Source of the DNA: an uncultured Eubacteriales bacterium
GTDB taxonomy: Bacteria; Bacillota; Clostridia; Oscillospirales; Oscillospiraceae
Direction of reading: 5' to 3'
Assembly (NCBI GenBank): GCA_900548625.1
Contig: URLO01000001.1
Coordinates: forward strand, 124,001 to 188,000
Length of the DNA: 64,000 nucleotides
Numbering within the stretch: the stretch's first letter is position 1; each line of letters opens with the position of its first letter. The notes beneath the pieces were generated by a model. That model had not been told where the DNA came from. It was given only the letters and a program-made list of their open reading frames with translations, and did not search any database. Made by a program: the position numbers and the translations under genes. This document shows, piece by piece, positions 38,933 through 48,214 of the stretch.

Positions 38933-40300
38933 ATGAAAAAGCTATATGAGAAAAACGAGCTGACCTTTGCGATTGTATGGATCGTGGTTTACTGCGCTCT
39001 GCAATCGCTGGCGAATCCACTGAACAAGGCCATCGGGGTCGCATACGCGGCAAGTGCCGCTTTCTGCGTGTTGCAGACGGTCGTGCTTTTCGCCTTTATC
39101 CGAAAGAACCACTTGCAGAAGCGGTATGGGCTTTGTAAATCGCCCGTTCCCGCATGTCGGTTCCTTTACTATGTGCCGCTTCTTATCTTGGCATCGGGAA
39201 ACCTCTGGAACGGCGCAGCGGTCAACTATACACCGTTGGAAACAGCCTGTCGGATCGTGTGTATGCTCTGCGTCGGATTCTTGGAGGAAGTGATCTTCCG
39301 TGGTTTTCTGTTTAAGGCCATTGCAAAGGACAATATCAAGTCTGCTGTTGTCATATCAAGCGTAACTTTTGGCATTGGACATATCATCAACCTGTTCAAC
39401 GGCAGCGGTATGGATCTGGTCGATAACCTGTGCCAGATCGTCTTTGCAATCGCAGTCGGTTTCCTGCTGGTCACGATCTTTTATCGTGGCGGCAGCCTGC
39501 TACCCTGCATCTTCGTCCATTCCGCCATCAACACGCTCGGCACCTTTGCGAATGATATGAATCTTACCACGGAAACACACCTGCTCCATCTCGCCGCTCT
39601 GATTGTCATTATTCTGGCTGCGCTTGCTGCCTACTACCTCGTTCATGAGGGCGCACATCTGCTGTATGCCCTGCTCACCGGCGTATTTAAGCAAATTAGG
39701 CTTACCGGCAGTCCTGGGCGGCTTGCTGATAACCTTGCTGATTTCTGTATTTGTCCTGACCATATCCTGCGTGCTGGGTTGGATCGTGGCCAAAATCAGC
39801 CGGAAGCTGAAGCACAAGAGCCTGATCACGGTTCTTATTTCGTTGGTGGTTATCGGCGCATATTATTTTGTGTATTTCAAGGCACAGGGCATGATTCAGG
39901 ATTTGCTGGCAAATGCCACGGTTTATGGCGCACGGATCAAAGGCGCTGCCTATCCTGTGTACCTGTTTGGAAGTGTTGGAATTGGCGATGTCCGGGCATC
40001 CGCAATTGTTTCTGCGGCGGTTGCTGTGCTGTTTTCACTGATGCGGGTACTGCTTTCCCGCAGCTTTTTGCGGATTGCAACCGCTACGGGAAAAGTGGCA
40101 CGCAGAGAATACCGGGAGACGCACAGCAGGCACCGAAGCGTCAACACAGCACTGCTGTGCCGGGAATTTTCCCGCTTCACCGCAAATCCCAACTATATGC
40201 TCAACTGCGGCCTTGGAACATTCCTGATGCCGGTTTGTGCAGTCGCTGTGCTGTGGAAGGGTGGTGCGCTGTTTTCCGTGTTGAACGCCATGTTTGCTGA
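38933..40300 (+). CDS. CPBP-family membrane protease with garbled C-terminal extension
   Basis: 455 aa as read. Residues 1-235 are a complete CPBP/Rce1-like protease: several membrane segments, EEVIFRGFLF (metal-binding Glu pair and Arg), FGIGHIINLF and HSAINTL. At about residue 236 the frame passes into HEGAHLLYALLTGVFKQI, which looks like the start of an M50-like membrane protein. From 39690 it is out of frame with an ABC permease, giving meaningless sequence to 40300. The protease may still work; such enzymes handle bacteriocin or membrane-protein substrates. Confidence 0.7.
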   Translation: MKKLYEKNELTFAIVWIVVYCALQSLANPLNKAIGVAYAASAAFCVLQTVVLFAFIRKNHLQKRYGLCKSPVPACRFLYYVPLLILASGNLWNGAAVNYTPLETACRIVCMLCVGFLEEVIFRGFLFKAIAKDNIKSAVVISSVTFGIGHIINLFNGSGMDLVDNLCQIVFAIAVGFLLVTIFYRGGSLLPCIFVHSAINTLGTFANDMNLTTETHLLHLAALIVIILAALAAYYLVHEGAHLLYALLTGVFKQIRLTGSPGRLADNLADFCICPDHILRAGLDRGQNQPEAEAQEPDHGSYFVGGYRRILFCVFQGTGHDSGFAGKCHGLWRTDQRRCLSCVPVWKCWNWRCPGIRNCFCGGCCAVFTDAGTAFPQLFADCNRYGKSGTQRIPGDAQQAPKRQHSTAVPGIFPLHRKSQLYAQLRPWNIPDAGLCSRCAVEGWCAVFRVERHVC

Positions 40301-40859
40301 AACGCCAGACAGTGTACCATTCCTATTGTGCGTGGTGTTTTGCGGTCTTGCGTCCATGAATTTAATGACAGCACCTTCTATATCCTTGGAGGGAAAAAGC
40401 CTATGGCTTCTGCAATCTCTACCGGTGGAGCCTTGGAGGATTTTTCGGGCAAAAATCGAGATGCAGCTTCTTTTAACCGGCTTGCCCCTGCTCCTGTGTA
40501 TTGCTTGCACGGCGGCAGTTTATCCCCTGCATCCGATGCAGCTGCTGGTGTTTCTTCTTTTTGAAGGCTCCTTTGTACTGCTCATGGCGCTGGTTGGCTT
40601 GCTCCTTGGTGTCAAAATGCCGACATTGACATGGACAAATGAGATCGTGCCCATCAAGCAAGGAGGCGCGGTCATGCTCACATTGTTTGGCGGTTTCGGA
40701 TATATCGTGCTGCTGTTCGTGGGATTTATGCTCCTGCCCGGATGGATGCTGGGCTTTTGCAGATATATGAGCTGCTTTGTGGCTGCAAATCTTTTCTTAT
40801 CCGTCTTGGCCTACCTTTGGCTGCGGAAGAAAGGTGTTGCCCGCTTTTCAGCTCTTTAA
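39690..40859 (+). pseudogene. ABC exporter permease lacking its N terminus
   Basis: The frame that ends at 40859 is clearly a membrane permease from LPAVLGGLLITLLISVFVLTISCVLGW onward, with about eight hydrophobic segments and ARREYRETHSRHRSVNTALLCREFSRF in the middle. This is as in Clostridial ABC-2-type putative exporters. Its beginning is missing: upstream the frame is inside the CPBP gene and has no ribosome site. It was probably the partner of the ATPase at 42046, now separated from it by two genes. Confidence 0.65.
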
Positions 40860-40888
40860 TGGAAAAACAACAAATTTTAGGAGGAGCT

Positions 40889-41467
40889 ATGAAACATTAC
40901 AAGAAAACAATGACGATGCTGCTGACCACAGCGGTATTGCTGGTATCTGTCTTTATGACGGGATGCACCAAACTGTCGGAAACTCCCAACAGCACCCCAT
41001 CCGGGACAGACGCGCCTGCCGAATCCGATGGATTTGGCGTATATGTCAAGCTGGAGCGCGATGATGCCAGCTCTATCGCCCTGCACGGCGGCAGCAGCTT
41101 TACAAAGGTATGTGAAAATGCGGATGGTTCGCTGTTAAAGGTCGGCGAATGGCTTTTCACCGGGGACGATATTGTGCAGCTCTCCAAGGAAGAAAACAGC
41201 TCCGTCCTCTTTACCGTTCGTGCGCATGATGCTGACGATATGCTGCTGGGAGAAGGTACGTTTCTTTACGATGTGACGCAGGAAAAGCTGTATGTCACCA
41301 TTTCTGAGGACGGTGTGACCTGTTCCACCTCTGACGCAGCCGATGCCTTGGCAGATGTGCCGCCGGTGCTGACGCTCCCCATTCTGGATGAAATCGACAC
41401 AAGTGTTACGGTTGGAACATCCGGTTCTTCGCTGCTGGCTGTGCAGGCGGCGGGGCTTCGCGGATGA
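40889..41467 (+). CDS. secreted lipoprotein of unknown function
   Basis: 192 aa, AGGAGG before the ATG. The lipoprotein signal (TMLLTTAVLLVSVFMTGC) has its lipobox Cys at about residue 26, followed by a Ser/Thr/Pro-rich linker. The rest is beta-rich with no recognised domain (VKLERDDASSIALHGGSSF...VGEWLFTGDDIVQLSKEENSSVLFTVRAHD). It may have been an accessory of the neighbouring ABC exporter. Confidence 0.6.
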   Translation: MKHYKKTMTMLLTTAVLLVSVFMTGCTKLSETPNSTPSGTDAPAESDGFGVYVKLERDDASSIALHGGSSFTKVCENADGSLLKVGEWLFTGDDIVQLSKEENSSVLFTVRAHDADDMLLGEGTFLYDVTQEKLYVTISEDGVTCSTSDAADALADVPPVLTLPILDEIDTSVTVGTSGSSLLAVQAAGLRG

Positions 41468-41503
41468 TGCAGCCAGCCAATACGAAGAAAGGAAGTCCTG
41501 AAG

Positions 41504-42049
41504 ATGAATAACAGCTTGTTTGTCATAGAGCGCGCACGGGCAGAGGATGCGGCGGCCCTCTTGGATTATCTGAAAATCGTGGGCGGCGAAACCGAAAATC
41601 TCAGCTTCGGTGCGGAGGGAGTGCCGCTCGACCTTGAAACGGAGCAAGACTATCTGCGTTCGCAGTGCGAATCAGCGGACAATGTGCAGTATCTTGCCAA
41701 GGTATATGGCGAGATCATCGGCACGGCAAGTCTGAACCGCAAGCCCCGGCGTATGAGCCATCGCGGAGAGTTCGGCATCAGTCTGAAAAAAGCGTGGTGG
41801 GGCTGCGGCGCGGCATCTGCGCTGACGGAAGCCGTTCTTTCCTTTGCCAAGGAAAACGGCTTCGAGCAGTTGAATCTGGAGGTGCGCAGCAGCAACGCCC
41901 GCGCCATCAGGCTTTATGAGAAGTATGGCTTTCGGAAGCTATGTACGTTTCCCCATTTTTTCAAGATCAATGGAGAATATATTGATTTTGACCTGATGAA
42001 TCTCGAACTGAACACAGCAGATGACCGCATAGAGGGAAATATGAGATGA
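41504..42049 (+). CDS. GNAT-family N-acetyltransferase
   Basis: 181 aa. RAEDAAALLDYL, GTASLNRKPRRMSHRGEFGISLKKAWWGCGAASALTEAVLSFAKENGF, then LEVRSSNARAIRLYEKYGF form the acetyl-CoA-binding core of GNAT enzymes close to the RimJ/RimL-like branch. It acetylates an unknown amine substrate in the cytoplasm. The stop overlaps the start of the ABC ATPase (ATGA), so they are co-translated. Confidence 0.9.
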   Translation: MNNSLFVIERARAEDAAALLDYLKIVGGETENLSFGAEGVPLDLETEQDYLRSQCESADNVQYLAKVYGEIIGTASLNRKPRRMSHRGEFGISLKKAWWGCGAASALTEAVLSFAKENGFEQLNLEVRSSNARAIRLYEKYGFRKLCTFPHFFKINGEYIDFDLMNLELNTADDRIEGNMR

Positions 42050-42837
42050 AAGCAATTACCGTAGAAGCATTATCAAAAACCTTTTCCGGAGGAACCGTTG
42101 CGGTTGATAGAATCAGGTTCTCATTGAATCAGGGAGAGATCTTCGGATTCTTGGGGCCAAACGGAGCGGGAAAAACCACGACCGTGAAACTGCTTTGCGG
42201 TATGCTGACCCCATCAGGCGGAAAATGTCAGGTGCTGGGGATTGACCCCACCCAAAACCCGGAGCAGCTGCATAAAAAGGTCGGCGTAGCAACAGAACAT
42301 GCCCAAATGTACGATCACATGACAGCTTTGGAGAATCTGCAATTTTACGGCACTCTTTTTGGCATGAGCCGTTTGGAATGTGCAGATAGAGCAAAACTGC
42401 TCTTACATCGACTGGAACTGGCAGATGTAATGGATCGCAAGTTGGCCACTTATTCTACCGGTATGCGCCAGCGGCTTTCTTTGGCCAGAGCATTACTTCA
42501 CCGTCCGCAGATTTTGTTTCTGGATGAGCCGACCTCCGGCCTTGACCCCGAAAGCGCTCAGAATGTAAATTCTCTGATTCAGGAGCAGGCTGCCGAAGGA
42601 ATCACCGTATTTCTCTGTACGCATCAGTTTCGGTATGCGCAGGAAATCTGTACGACATACGGACTTATGGATAAAGGGCATTTGTTCGCTACGGAAAATA
42701 TTACCGAACTACGCGCTATGGTGAGCAGAAATCGCAGGGTGCGTGTGAAAGCAAGCTGCTTGCCAAAGGACATGATATATCAAGAAATCGGAGATCACAT
42801 CTATGATAGCAGTCCAGCTGGTTTTTTAGCTTGGTGA
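42046..42837 (+). CDS. ABC transporter ATP-binding protein, truncated C terminus
   Basis: 263 aa. Walker A is GPNGAGKTTT, the signature is YSTGMRQRLSLARAL, and Walker B is ILFLDEPTSGLDPES. The switch His is in FLCTHQ. It resembles exporter ATPases of about 300 residues. Here the last genuine residues are near GDHIYD, and the final ten codons are antisense of the S9 peptidase gene, so the C terminus was cut at about 42806. The ATPase core is complete, but the partner permease is broken. Confidence 0.8.
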   Translation: MKAITVEALSKTFSGGTVAVDRIRFSLNQGEIFGFLGPNGAGKTTTVKLLCGMLTPSGGKCQVLGIDPTQNPEQLHKKVGVATEHAQMYDHMTALENLQFYGTLFGMSRLECADRAKLLLHRLELADVMDRKLATYSTGMRQRLSLARALLHRPQILFLDEPTSGLDPESAQNVNSLIQEQAAEGITVFLCTHQFRYAQEICTTYGLMDKGHLFATENITELRAMVSRNRRVRVKASCLPKDMIYQEIGDHIYDSSPAGFLAW

Positions 42838-43860
42838 TGCCGTGTCCCTCGTCCTCATAGCAAAGGTATTCTACAGTATGACCCTTCTCACGCAGGGTGC
42901 CGACGACCTGCTCGGCCTCCTCGGCTGGGACGCGGGGGTCGTTCCGGCCCTGAATGACCATGAGCGGCGCCTGAATGTCGTCGACCTTTGCGATGGGCGA
43001 TACGGCGCGGAGGATCTCCCGGTGGTGCGCCAGAGAGCCGTATTCGCTTTCGCGGTGTGCGCGGCGGTATTCTGCCGTATTTTCAAGGAAGGTCTCGAGG
43101 TTGTACATACCTACGGTGTCGATGGCGCAGCACCAGCGATCCGGCAGGCGCGTGGCGCAGGAAAGCGTCATGAAGCCGCCGTAGCTCGTGCCCGTGACCG
43201 CCATGCGGGCCGGGTCTGCGATGCCCTCGCCGACCAGATAATCCACCAGACTGCCGATGTCCTTCACGCTGTCCAGACGCTTTTCCACATCGTCCAGATG
43301 CGTGTAGGTCTTGCCGTAGCCGGTAGAGCCGCGGACGTTGGGCGCTGCCACAGCAATGCCCTCGCCGACCAGATACTGGATGAAGGGCGTGAAGGTGGGA
43401 AGCTCCTGTCCTTCGGGGCCGCCGTGGATCTCCACGACCACGGGGAGGTTTTTCCGCTCAGCGCCGTGCGGCACATAGAGCCAGAAGGGGACCTCCAGTC
43501 CGTCAAAGGAGCGGAAGTGCAGAAGCTGCGGCTCTGCCAGCATGTCGGTGGACAGACCGTGCAGATCCGAATAGGTCAGCGGCCGCAGCACATCCTTGTC
43601 CAGGTCGAGCAGCCAGACGTTTTCGGGGCGCTTTCCGCTGCTGAGCGTAAAGAGCAGGCGATGCGCCGCAGGCGACCAGGAGAGGGTGCCGTAGGAGCTG
43701 ACCGCGCCGGCCGGAGGCTGGGGCGCGTTGACCTCGCAGTTGCCCTCCAGATCAAAGATGTGCAGCTTGTAATAGCCGTCCTCATTGACCGTCATGGCCA
43801 GATACTGGAAATTGATGAAAGAATACCGATTTCCTCCCAGAAGAGTGCCGCGCGATACAA
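42806..43860 (-). pseudogene. S9-family peptidase truncated at both ends
   Basis: The catalytic domain is nearly whole: VEIHGGPEGQE, NVRGSTGYGKTY, the nucleophile in GTSYGGFMTL, the acid in QGRNDPRV and the base in EDEGHGITKLKNQLDCY. The frame then breaks into ABC-ATPase antisense at 42806, losing the last residues. On the other side only the tail of the beta-propeller remains (NFQYLAMTVNEDGYYKLHIFDLEG); it fades out near 43860 without a start. Homologues have about 250 more N-terminal residues. A dead prolyl-oligopeptidase-type gene. Confidence 0.75.
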
Positions 43861-43912
43861 CGTGCGCGTAGAGCGTTTTCGCACACGACAGTGTGCGGAT
43901 TCCTGTACGGGT

Positions 43913-43956
43913 AAACCCCTGTTTTCATCTGCATTTCCGGGTGAAAATGGGGGTTT
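43913..43956. terminator. hairpin in the S9-dsdA intergenic region
   Basis: AAACCCCTGTTTTCA and TGAAAATGGGGGTTT pair around a 14-base loop with one mismatch. A short A or T run occurs on either side. Possibly a relic terminator. Confidence 0.6.
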
Positions 43957-44040
43957 GAGGTTTCGGTCTGTATTTCTCCGCGGCTCTGCGGAGCGCGCTC
44001 TACCGGATGGAGCGGCGCAGGCCCGGCATTTGGGTGCCCC

Positions 44041-44064
44041 ATTCTCCGGAGAATGTGCTATAAT
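44041..44064 (+). promoter_or_regulatory. dsdA promoter with palindromic operator
   Basis: TATAAT (44059-44064) serves as the -10 box. Where the -35 box should be is a perfect 14-base palindrome, ATTCTCCGGAGAAT (44041-44054), which contains the T-N11-A pattern of LysR-type sites. No good -35 hexamer is present, in keeping with activator-dependent transcription by the LysR regulator encoded downstream. Confidence 0.6.
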
Positions 44065-44116
44065 CTCCGATATAAGGGCGCGATGCCCGCCGCTGATCGC
44101 AAACAAAGGAGGCAGC

Positions 44117-45451
44117 ATGTCAATGACGGATATAACGCAGCTGGAGAAGAACGTGCCGGTCCTGCGCGAAATACGCGCCGGAAACGAAGTATTCTGGATG
44201 AATCCGGAGAAAACCGGCTGTGATGAGGCCATGCGGCACATCGAGCTGACCATGGAGGACGTCGAGGATGCAGAGCGGAGATTGCAGCGCTTCGCGCCGT
44301 TTATCCGGGCCTGCTTCCCGGAGACCGAGGAGACGGGCGGACTGATCGAATCGGCGCTTACGCCGATCCTGGGCATGAAGGCGCTGCTGAACGAGCGCTA
44401 TGGCAGCCGGTTGCAGGGTGCGCTCCTGCTCAAGCAGGACAGCCATCTGGCGATCGCCGGCTCCGTGAAGGCGCGCGGCGGCATTTACGAGGTCCTGAAG
44501 CATACGGAGGAGCTTGCGCTGGAGCACGGTCTTCTGACGCCGGAGGACAGCTACGAACGGCTCTCGTCGGAGGAATGCAGGCAGTTTTTTAAGCAGTATA
44601 CGATTCAGGTCGGCTCGACCGGCAATCTCGGCCTGAGCATCGGCATCATGAGCGCCGCCATCGGCTACCAGGTCATCGTACACATGTCGGCAGACGCAAA
44701 GCAGTGGAAAAAGGAGCTCCTGCGGAGCCACGGCGTCACGGTCCGGGAATACGCGGCGGATTACAGCGAGGCCGTGAAAAACGGCAGGGCGCTGTCTGCC
44801 CGGGACCCGCGGAGCTATTTTGTGGACGACGAGAACTCCAGGACGCTGTTTCTCGGCTATGCAGTGGCAGCCAAGCGCCTGCAAAAGCAGCTGGAGGCGC
44901 AAAGCATCGCCGTGGATGCCGCGCATCCGCTCTTTGTCTACATTCCGTGCGGTGTGGGCGGCGCGCCGGGCGGCGTGAGCTTCGGGCTGAAGCTCCTGTT
45001 CGGCGACAGCGTGCATTGCTTTTTCGTGGAGCCCACGCAGGCGCCCTGTATGCTGCTGGGCATGGCGACGGGACAAAATCAGGACATTTCGGTGCAGGAC
45101 ATCGGCCTTACGGGGCTGACGCACGCCGATGGGCTTGCGGTGGGGCGGCCCTCCGGATTTGTGGGCAGGGTCATGAAGCACCTGCTCAGCGGCGAGTTCA
45201 CCATCCGGGACGGAAAGCTCTATGATTACATGCGTGACCTGCTTGCCTCTGAGCAGATCTTCCTGGAGCCGAGCGCCTGCGCCGCCTTTGAGGGGCCTGT
45301 GCGCATGGAGCGCGACGAGCAGACGCAGAAATACCTGCTGGACAATCACCTCATGGGCAGTATGCAGAATGCAGTGCACATCGCATGGGCAACGGGCGGC
45401 AGCCTGGTCCCGGAGGAGATTCGCGAGGAATACAAAAATACATATCTCTGA
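44117..45451 (+). CDS. dsdA: D-serine ammonia-lyase
   Basis: 444 aa, AAAGGAGG before the ATG. SVKARGGIYEVL carries the PLP lysine (Lys118 here), GSTGNLGLSIGI is the phosphate or substrate loop, and PCGVGGAPGGVSFGLK is the glycine loop. Length and motifs fit DsdA. It converts D-serine to pyruvate and ammonia in the cytoplasm, for detoxification or as an energy source. A convergent LysR-type gene follows, as DsdC accompanies dsdA in enterobacteria, though its position differs. Confidence 0.9.
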   Translation: MSMTDITQLEKNVPVLREIRAGNEVFWMNPEKTGCDEAMRHIELTMEDVEDAERRLQRFAPFIRACFPETEETGGLIESALTPILGMKALLNERYGSRLQGALLLKQDSHLAIAGSVKARGGIYEVLKHTEELALEHGLLTPEDSYERLSSEECRQFFKQYTIQVGSTGNLGLSIGIMSAAIGYQVIVHMSADAKQWKKELLRSHGVTVREYAADYSEAVKNGRALSARDPRSYFVDDENSRTLFLGYAVAAKRLQKQLEAQSIAVDAAHPLFVYIPCGVGGAPGGVSFGLKLLFGDSVHCFFVEPTQAPCMLLGMATGQNQDISVQDIGLTGLTHADGLAVGRPSGFVGRVMKHLLSGEFTIRDGKLYDYMRDLLASEQIFLEPSACAAFEGPVRMERDEQTQKYLLDNHLMGSMQNAVHIAWATGGSLVPEEIREEYKNTYL

Positions 45452-45466
45452 GCGAACGGCATGAAT

Positions 45467-45513
45467 AAAAACCCCGTTTTCGGATGCTTTCCATCCGAAA
45501 ACGGGGGTTTTTG
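45467..45513. terminator. bidirectional terminator between dsdA and the LysR gene
   Basis: AAAAACCCCGTTTTCGGATG and CATCCGAAAACGGGGGTTTTT form a 19- to 20-bp stem around CTTTC, with A and T runs on both sides. Serves both convergent genes. Confidence 0.95.
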
Positions 45514-45524
45514 ACGTATGGCCG

Positions 45525-46451
45525 TTATGGATTTGCGAACATGGAGGAGAGCAGGCCGACGTATTCCTGCGCGATCTCCGAGAACGTCTCATTGCGGCGC
45601 TTGACATAGCCGAAGCACAGCTCCGCGCTGCGGTCTTCAAACGGAAGCTCCACGAGCGTGGTGTCCTGATGCTGGTAACGGGCGGCGTAGAGATACTTGA
45701 GGGGGCCGACGGAAAAGGCCTTGCCCTGCCGGAGGATCTCCTGCGAGAGGATGTAGTCGGGGACGTCGATCAGGGTGTGGTGGTTGATGAGCTGCTGGTA
45801 GGATTCCAGCGCACGAAGATAGACCTCCATCGGCCTGTAGAGGACAAAGGGATACATCTTGCACATGTCGAGGCTGACGGAGCGCACATGATCCTTGACG
45901 AAGGGATGGTTGTCGCCGACAATGACGCTGAAATGGGCGTTTCCGAGCGGGACAAACTCCAGTCCAAGCGAGGAAAAGATCTTCAGATGCAGACGGCTCT
46001 GATCCTTGACAAGACCGAGGATCCCGATGTCATACTGGTGGGAGGCAACACTTTGCGGAATGTCCTCAAAGGTGACGTTTGACACGCGCATCCGCAGAGG
46101 ACGGTCGGAATAAGCCATGCAGAGCTCGGCAAAGGCCCAGCGGGCGATCGTCATATGGTGGCTGCACACCTTAAACTCCTCAATCGGGGCGTTCAGACTG
46201 TTTTCGCCGATCTCCTTGAGCAGGACATATTGCTTATAATATGGCTCGGCAAAGGCCATAAAATCCTTTCCGAAAGGCGTAAGCCGGACGCCGCTGGGCG
46301 TGCGGTAAAAAATCGGCTGATGAAATTCATCCTCAATGTTCTTTACGAGCATACTGAGATTCGGCTGCTGCACGTACAGCTTTTGTGCAGCCTTTCCGAT
46401 CGAACCGCATTCCACGATTTCGATCAGCTGCTCGATCTGTTCAATACGCAT
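45525..46451 (-). CDS. LysR-family transcriptional regulator
   Basis: 308 aa, CGGAGG before the ATG at 46451. Residues 1-60 are the LysR helix-turn-helix (IEQIEQLIEIVECGSIGKAAQKLYVQQPNLSMLVKNIEDEFHQPIFYR). A substrate-binding domain covers about 90-300. It likely controls dsdA, whose promoter has a T-N11-A palindrome, and its own gene through TTGTGCC-N6-GGCACAA upstream of its start. The effector could be D-serine; this is inferred from position. Confidence 0.85.
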   Translation of the reverse strand: MRIEQIEQLIEIVECGSIGKAAQKLYVQQPNLSMLVKNIEDEFHQPIFYRTPSGVRLTPFGKDFMAFAEPYYKQYVLLKEIGENSLNAPIEEFKVCSHHMTIARWAFAELCMAYSDRPLRMRVSNVTFEDIPQSVASHQYDIGILGLVKDQSRLHLKIFSSLGLEFVPLGNAHFSVIVGDNHPFVKDHVRSVSLDMCKMYPFVLYRPMEVYLRALESYQQLINHHTLIDVPDYILSQEILRQGKAFSVGPLKYLYAARYQHQDTTLVELPFEDRSAELCFGYVKRRNETFSEIAQEYVGLLSSMFANP

Positions 46452-46481
46452 AGGGAAGCACCTCCGGGAACAGAAATACTA

Positions 46482-46501
46482 TTGTGCCCATTATGGCACA
46501 A
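46482..46501. promoter_or_regulatory. palindromic operator upstream of the LysR gene
   Basis: TTGTGCC-CATTAT-GGCACAA, a perfect 7-bp inverted repeat with six-base centre, 31 bases before the LysR start. It fits a T-N11-A LysR autoregulatory site, but differs from the dsdA palindrome. Confidence 0.6.
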
Positions 46502-46558
46502 AATCCGCGCCGCGTCAAAGGGTTTCCGCGCCGAAGGGCGTCGGTGCGTATAAAAAAA

Positions 46559-46856
46559 CAGGGAACTGCCGTGATGGCAGTTCCCTGCTTCAGTCTGTCA
46601 AAAAACCTCGTAGAGTTTCGCCGCGCACGGCGAAATAAAATGTAAATCGGTTTTGTCTGGCGGCGTGTACGTCAGACAAAACACGCTACGCCCGGCAAGT
46701 GTGGAATTTGTGCGCAAAGCGCGTACAAATTATGCGCGCAGCCGGGTGCAGCCTTTTCAAACGCGAACCCAGCTCCGCGGTTCGCGTTTGAGAGCTTGTC
46801 AAAAAGACTTTTTGACAAGCTCAGCAGGGAACTGCCGTGATGGCAGTTCCCTGCTT
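46559..46856 (-). repeat. structured intergenic element, copy A, flanked by duplicated terminator hairpins
   Basis: The 234-bp body (46591-46824) lies between two identical 32-bp hairpins (46559-46590 and 46825-46856; half-stem CAGGGAACTGCC). In the body are five stems, for example GAGCTTGTC/GACAAGCTC, CAAACGCGAACC/GGTTCGCGTTTG, TTTTGTCTG/CAGACAAAA and TTTCGCCG/CGGCGAAA. Only the left hairpin has the T run (in leftward sense) that makes it the M20 gene terminator. The body is about 85 per cent identical by eye to copy B in reverse orientation. Ends carry inverted TGTCAAAAA. Confidence 0.85.
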
Positions 46857-46880
46857 GAATCGTCAGGATATTCGGCGGCG

Positions 46881-48146
46881 TCAGGCCTGCTCACCGGTTC
46901 CGTTCAGGTAGTCGAGCATCGTGCAGATATACACCTTGGTGATGTTCACGACGTCCAGAACCTCGGCGGTCTCGTTGTAGGAGTGGATGCCGGCGGCCGT
47001 AGACGGGCCGTATTGCAGGGTGGGGATGCCTTCGTAGCGGAAGAAGCGTGCATCGCTGCTTGCCCACTGATAGGTGCGGGTGAGCGGCTCGTTCCAGATT
47101 TCCTGCACGTTTTTCGCCAGGATCTCCACGATTTCCGCGGTACGCGGCGTGTTGTTCGGCTCGGAGCGCCAGCCGAAGGAGTACTCCACACCGCTGACAC
47201 CGGCTTCACGGATGATGCGGCAGATCTCCTCCTCCACGGTCAGCGTCGAGATGCCCAGCGGAACGCGGATATCGACCTCAGCCTCGGCATAGTCGGGGAC
47301 CATGTTGATCTTGGTGCCGCCGCTGATCTTGCCGATGTTCACGGTGCAATGGTTGATGACGTGCGCCGCGCCCTTTGCGCTCAGACGGCGGCGGGCGTTG
47401 TTCTTGGAGTCCTCCATGACGCGCGCGATCTGCTCATCATAGCGGGCGGGGATGTCGCGAAGCTGCGTGATGCCGGAGAGGACTCTCAGCAGCTTTTCAA
47501 TGGCGTTGTCGCCGACAAAGGGAGCCAGACTGCCGTGCGCCGGCGTACCGGTGGCGCTCAGCTTCAGCCAGCAGCAGCCCTTCTGACCGATCTCACAGTT
47601 GAAATAACCGGAGGGCTCGGCAATGAGACAGGCGTCGCCGCGGATGGTGCCGCTCTCGACCAGCCACTTCGTACCCCAGGAGCCGCTGACTTCCTCGTCG
47701 GGCACAACGGTCAGAACGAGCTCACCGTCAAGCGGAACCTTTCCGTCTGCCAGAAGACCCATGGCAAAGAGCAGACCGGCCAGACCGCACTTCATATCAG
47801 ATGCGCCGCGGCCGAAGATCGTACCGTCGCGGATGTCACCGCAGAACGGGGCGAAGTCCCACTTTTCCAGATATCCGGGAGGGACAACGTCGGCGTGACC
47901 GTTGAGGATCAGGCGGCGGCCGCCCTTGCGGCCGAGCGTTGCGACGATGTTCGGCGTCGTGGGCGTCGGGCGGAGGACTTCATAGGAAATGCCGTGCTTG
48001 TCCAGATAGCCGCAGATGAAGGAAGTGATGGCTTCCATTTCACCGGGAGGGTTGACGCTGGGGATCTTGATGAGATCGCTGCACAGCTGGAGCAGCTCGT
48101 CCTTGTGCTGTTCCACCAGGGCGCTGAAGTGGTTATGGTCAAACAT
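46881..48146 (-). CDS. M20-family metallopeptidase (ArgE/DapE-like)
   Basis: 421 aa from the ATG at 48146; an in-frame start further up lacks a ribosome site. NGHADVVPPG, GRGASDMKCGLAGLLFA and PDEEVSGSWGTKWL supply the His, Asp and Glu-Glu zinc ligands. GTPAHGSLAPFVGDNAIEKLL is the dimerisation lid. It hydrolyses acyl-amino acids or dipeptides in the cytoplasm. It is divergent from the DUF1177-AroM-OPT-M29 operon and probably works on peptides imported by that OPT transporter. Confidence 0.9.
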   Translation of the reverse strand: MFDHNHFSALVEQHKDELLQLCSDLIKIPSVNPPGEMEAITSFICGYLDKHGISYEVLRPTPTTPNIVATLGRKGGRRLILNGHADVVPPGYLEKWDFAPFCGDIRDGTIFGRGASDMKCGLAGLLFAMGLLADGKVPLDGELVLTVVPDEEVSGSWGTKWLVESGTIRGDACLIAEPSGYFNCEIGQKGCCWLKLSATGTPAHGSLAPFVGDNAIEKLLRVLSGITQLRDIPARYDEQIARVMEDSKNNARRRLSAKGAAHVINHCTVNIGKISGGTKINMVPDYAEAEVDIRVPLGISTLTVEEEICRIIREAGVSGVEYSFGWRSEPNNTPRTAEIVEILAKNVQEIWNEPLTRTYQWASSDARFFRYEGIPTLQYGPSTAAGIHSYNETAEVLDVVNITKVYICTMLDYLNGTGEQA

Positions 48147-48214
48147 TTGTGCTTGCCTGCTTTCTTTGAAATTAACCGGGCAGTGCCGCAAATTAAGATA
48201 AGGTCGCCGGGTCA

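Noticed and set aside
42842..44116. 425-codon in-frame extension upstream of dsdA
   Set aside because: It is antisense to the S9 peptidase remnant. The true dsdA start at 44117 has a strong AAAGGAGG, and the promoter lies within the extension.
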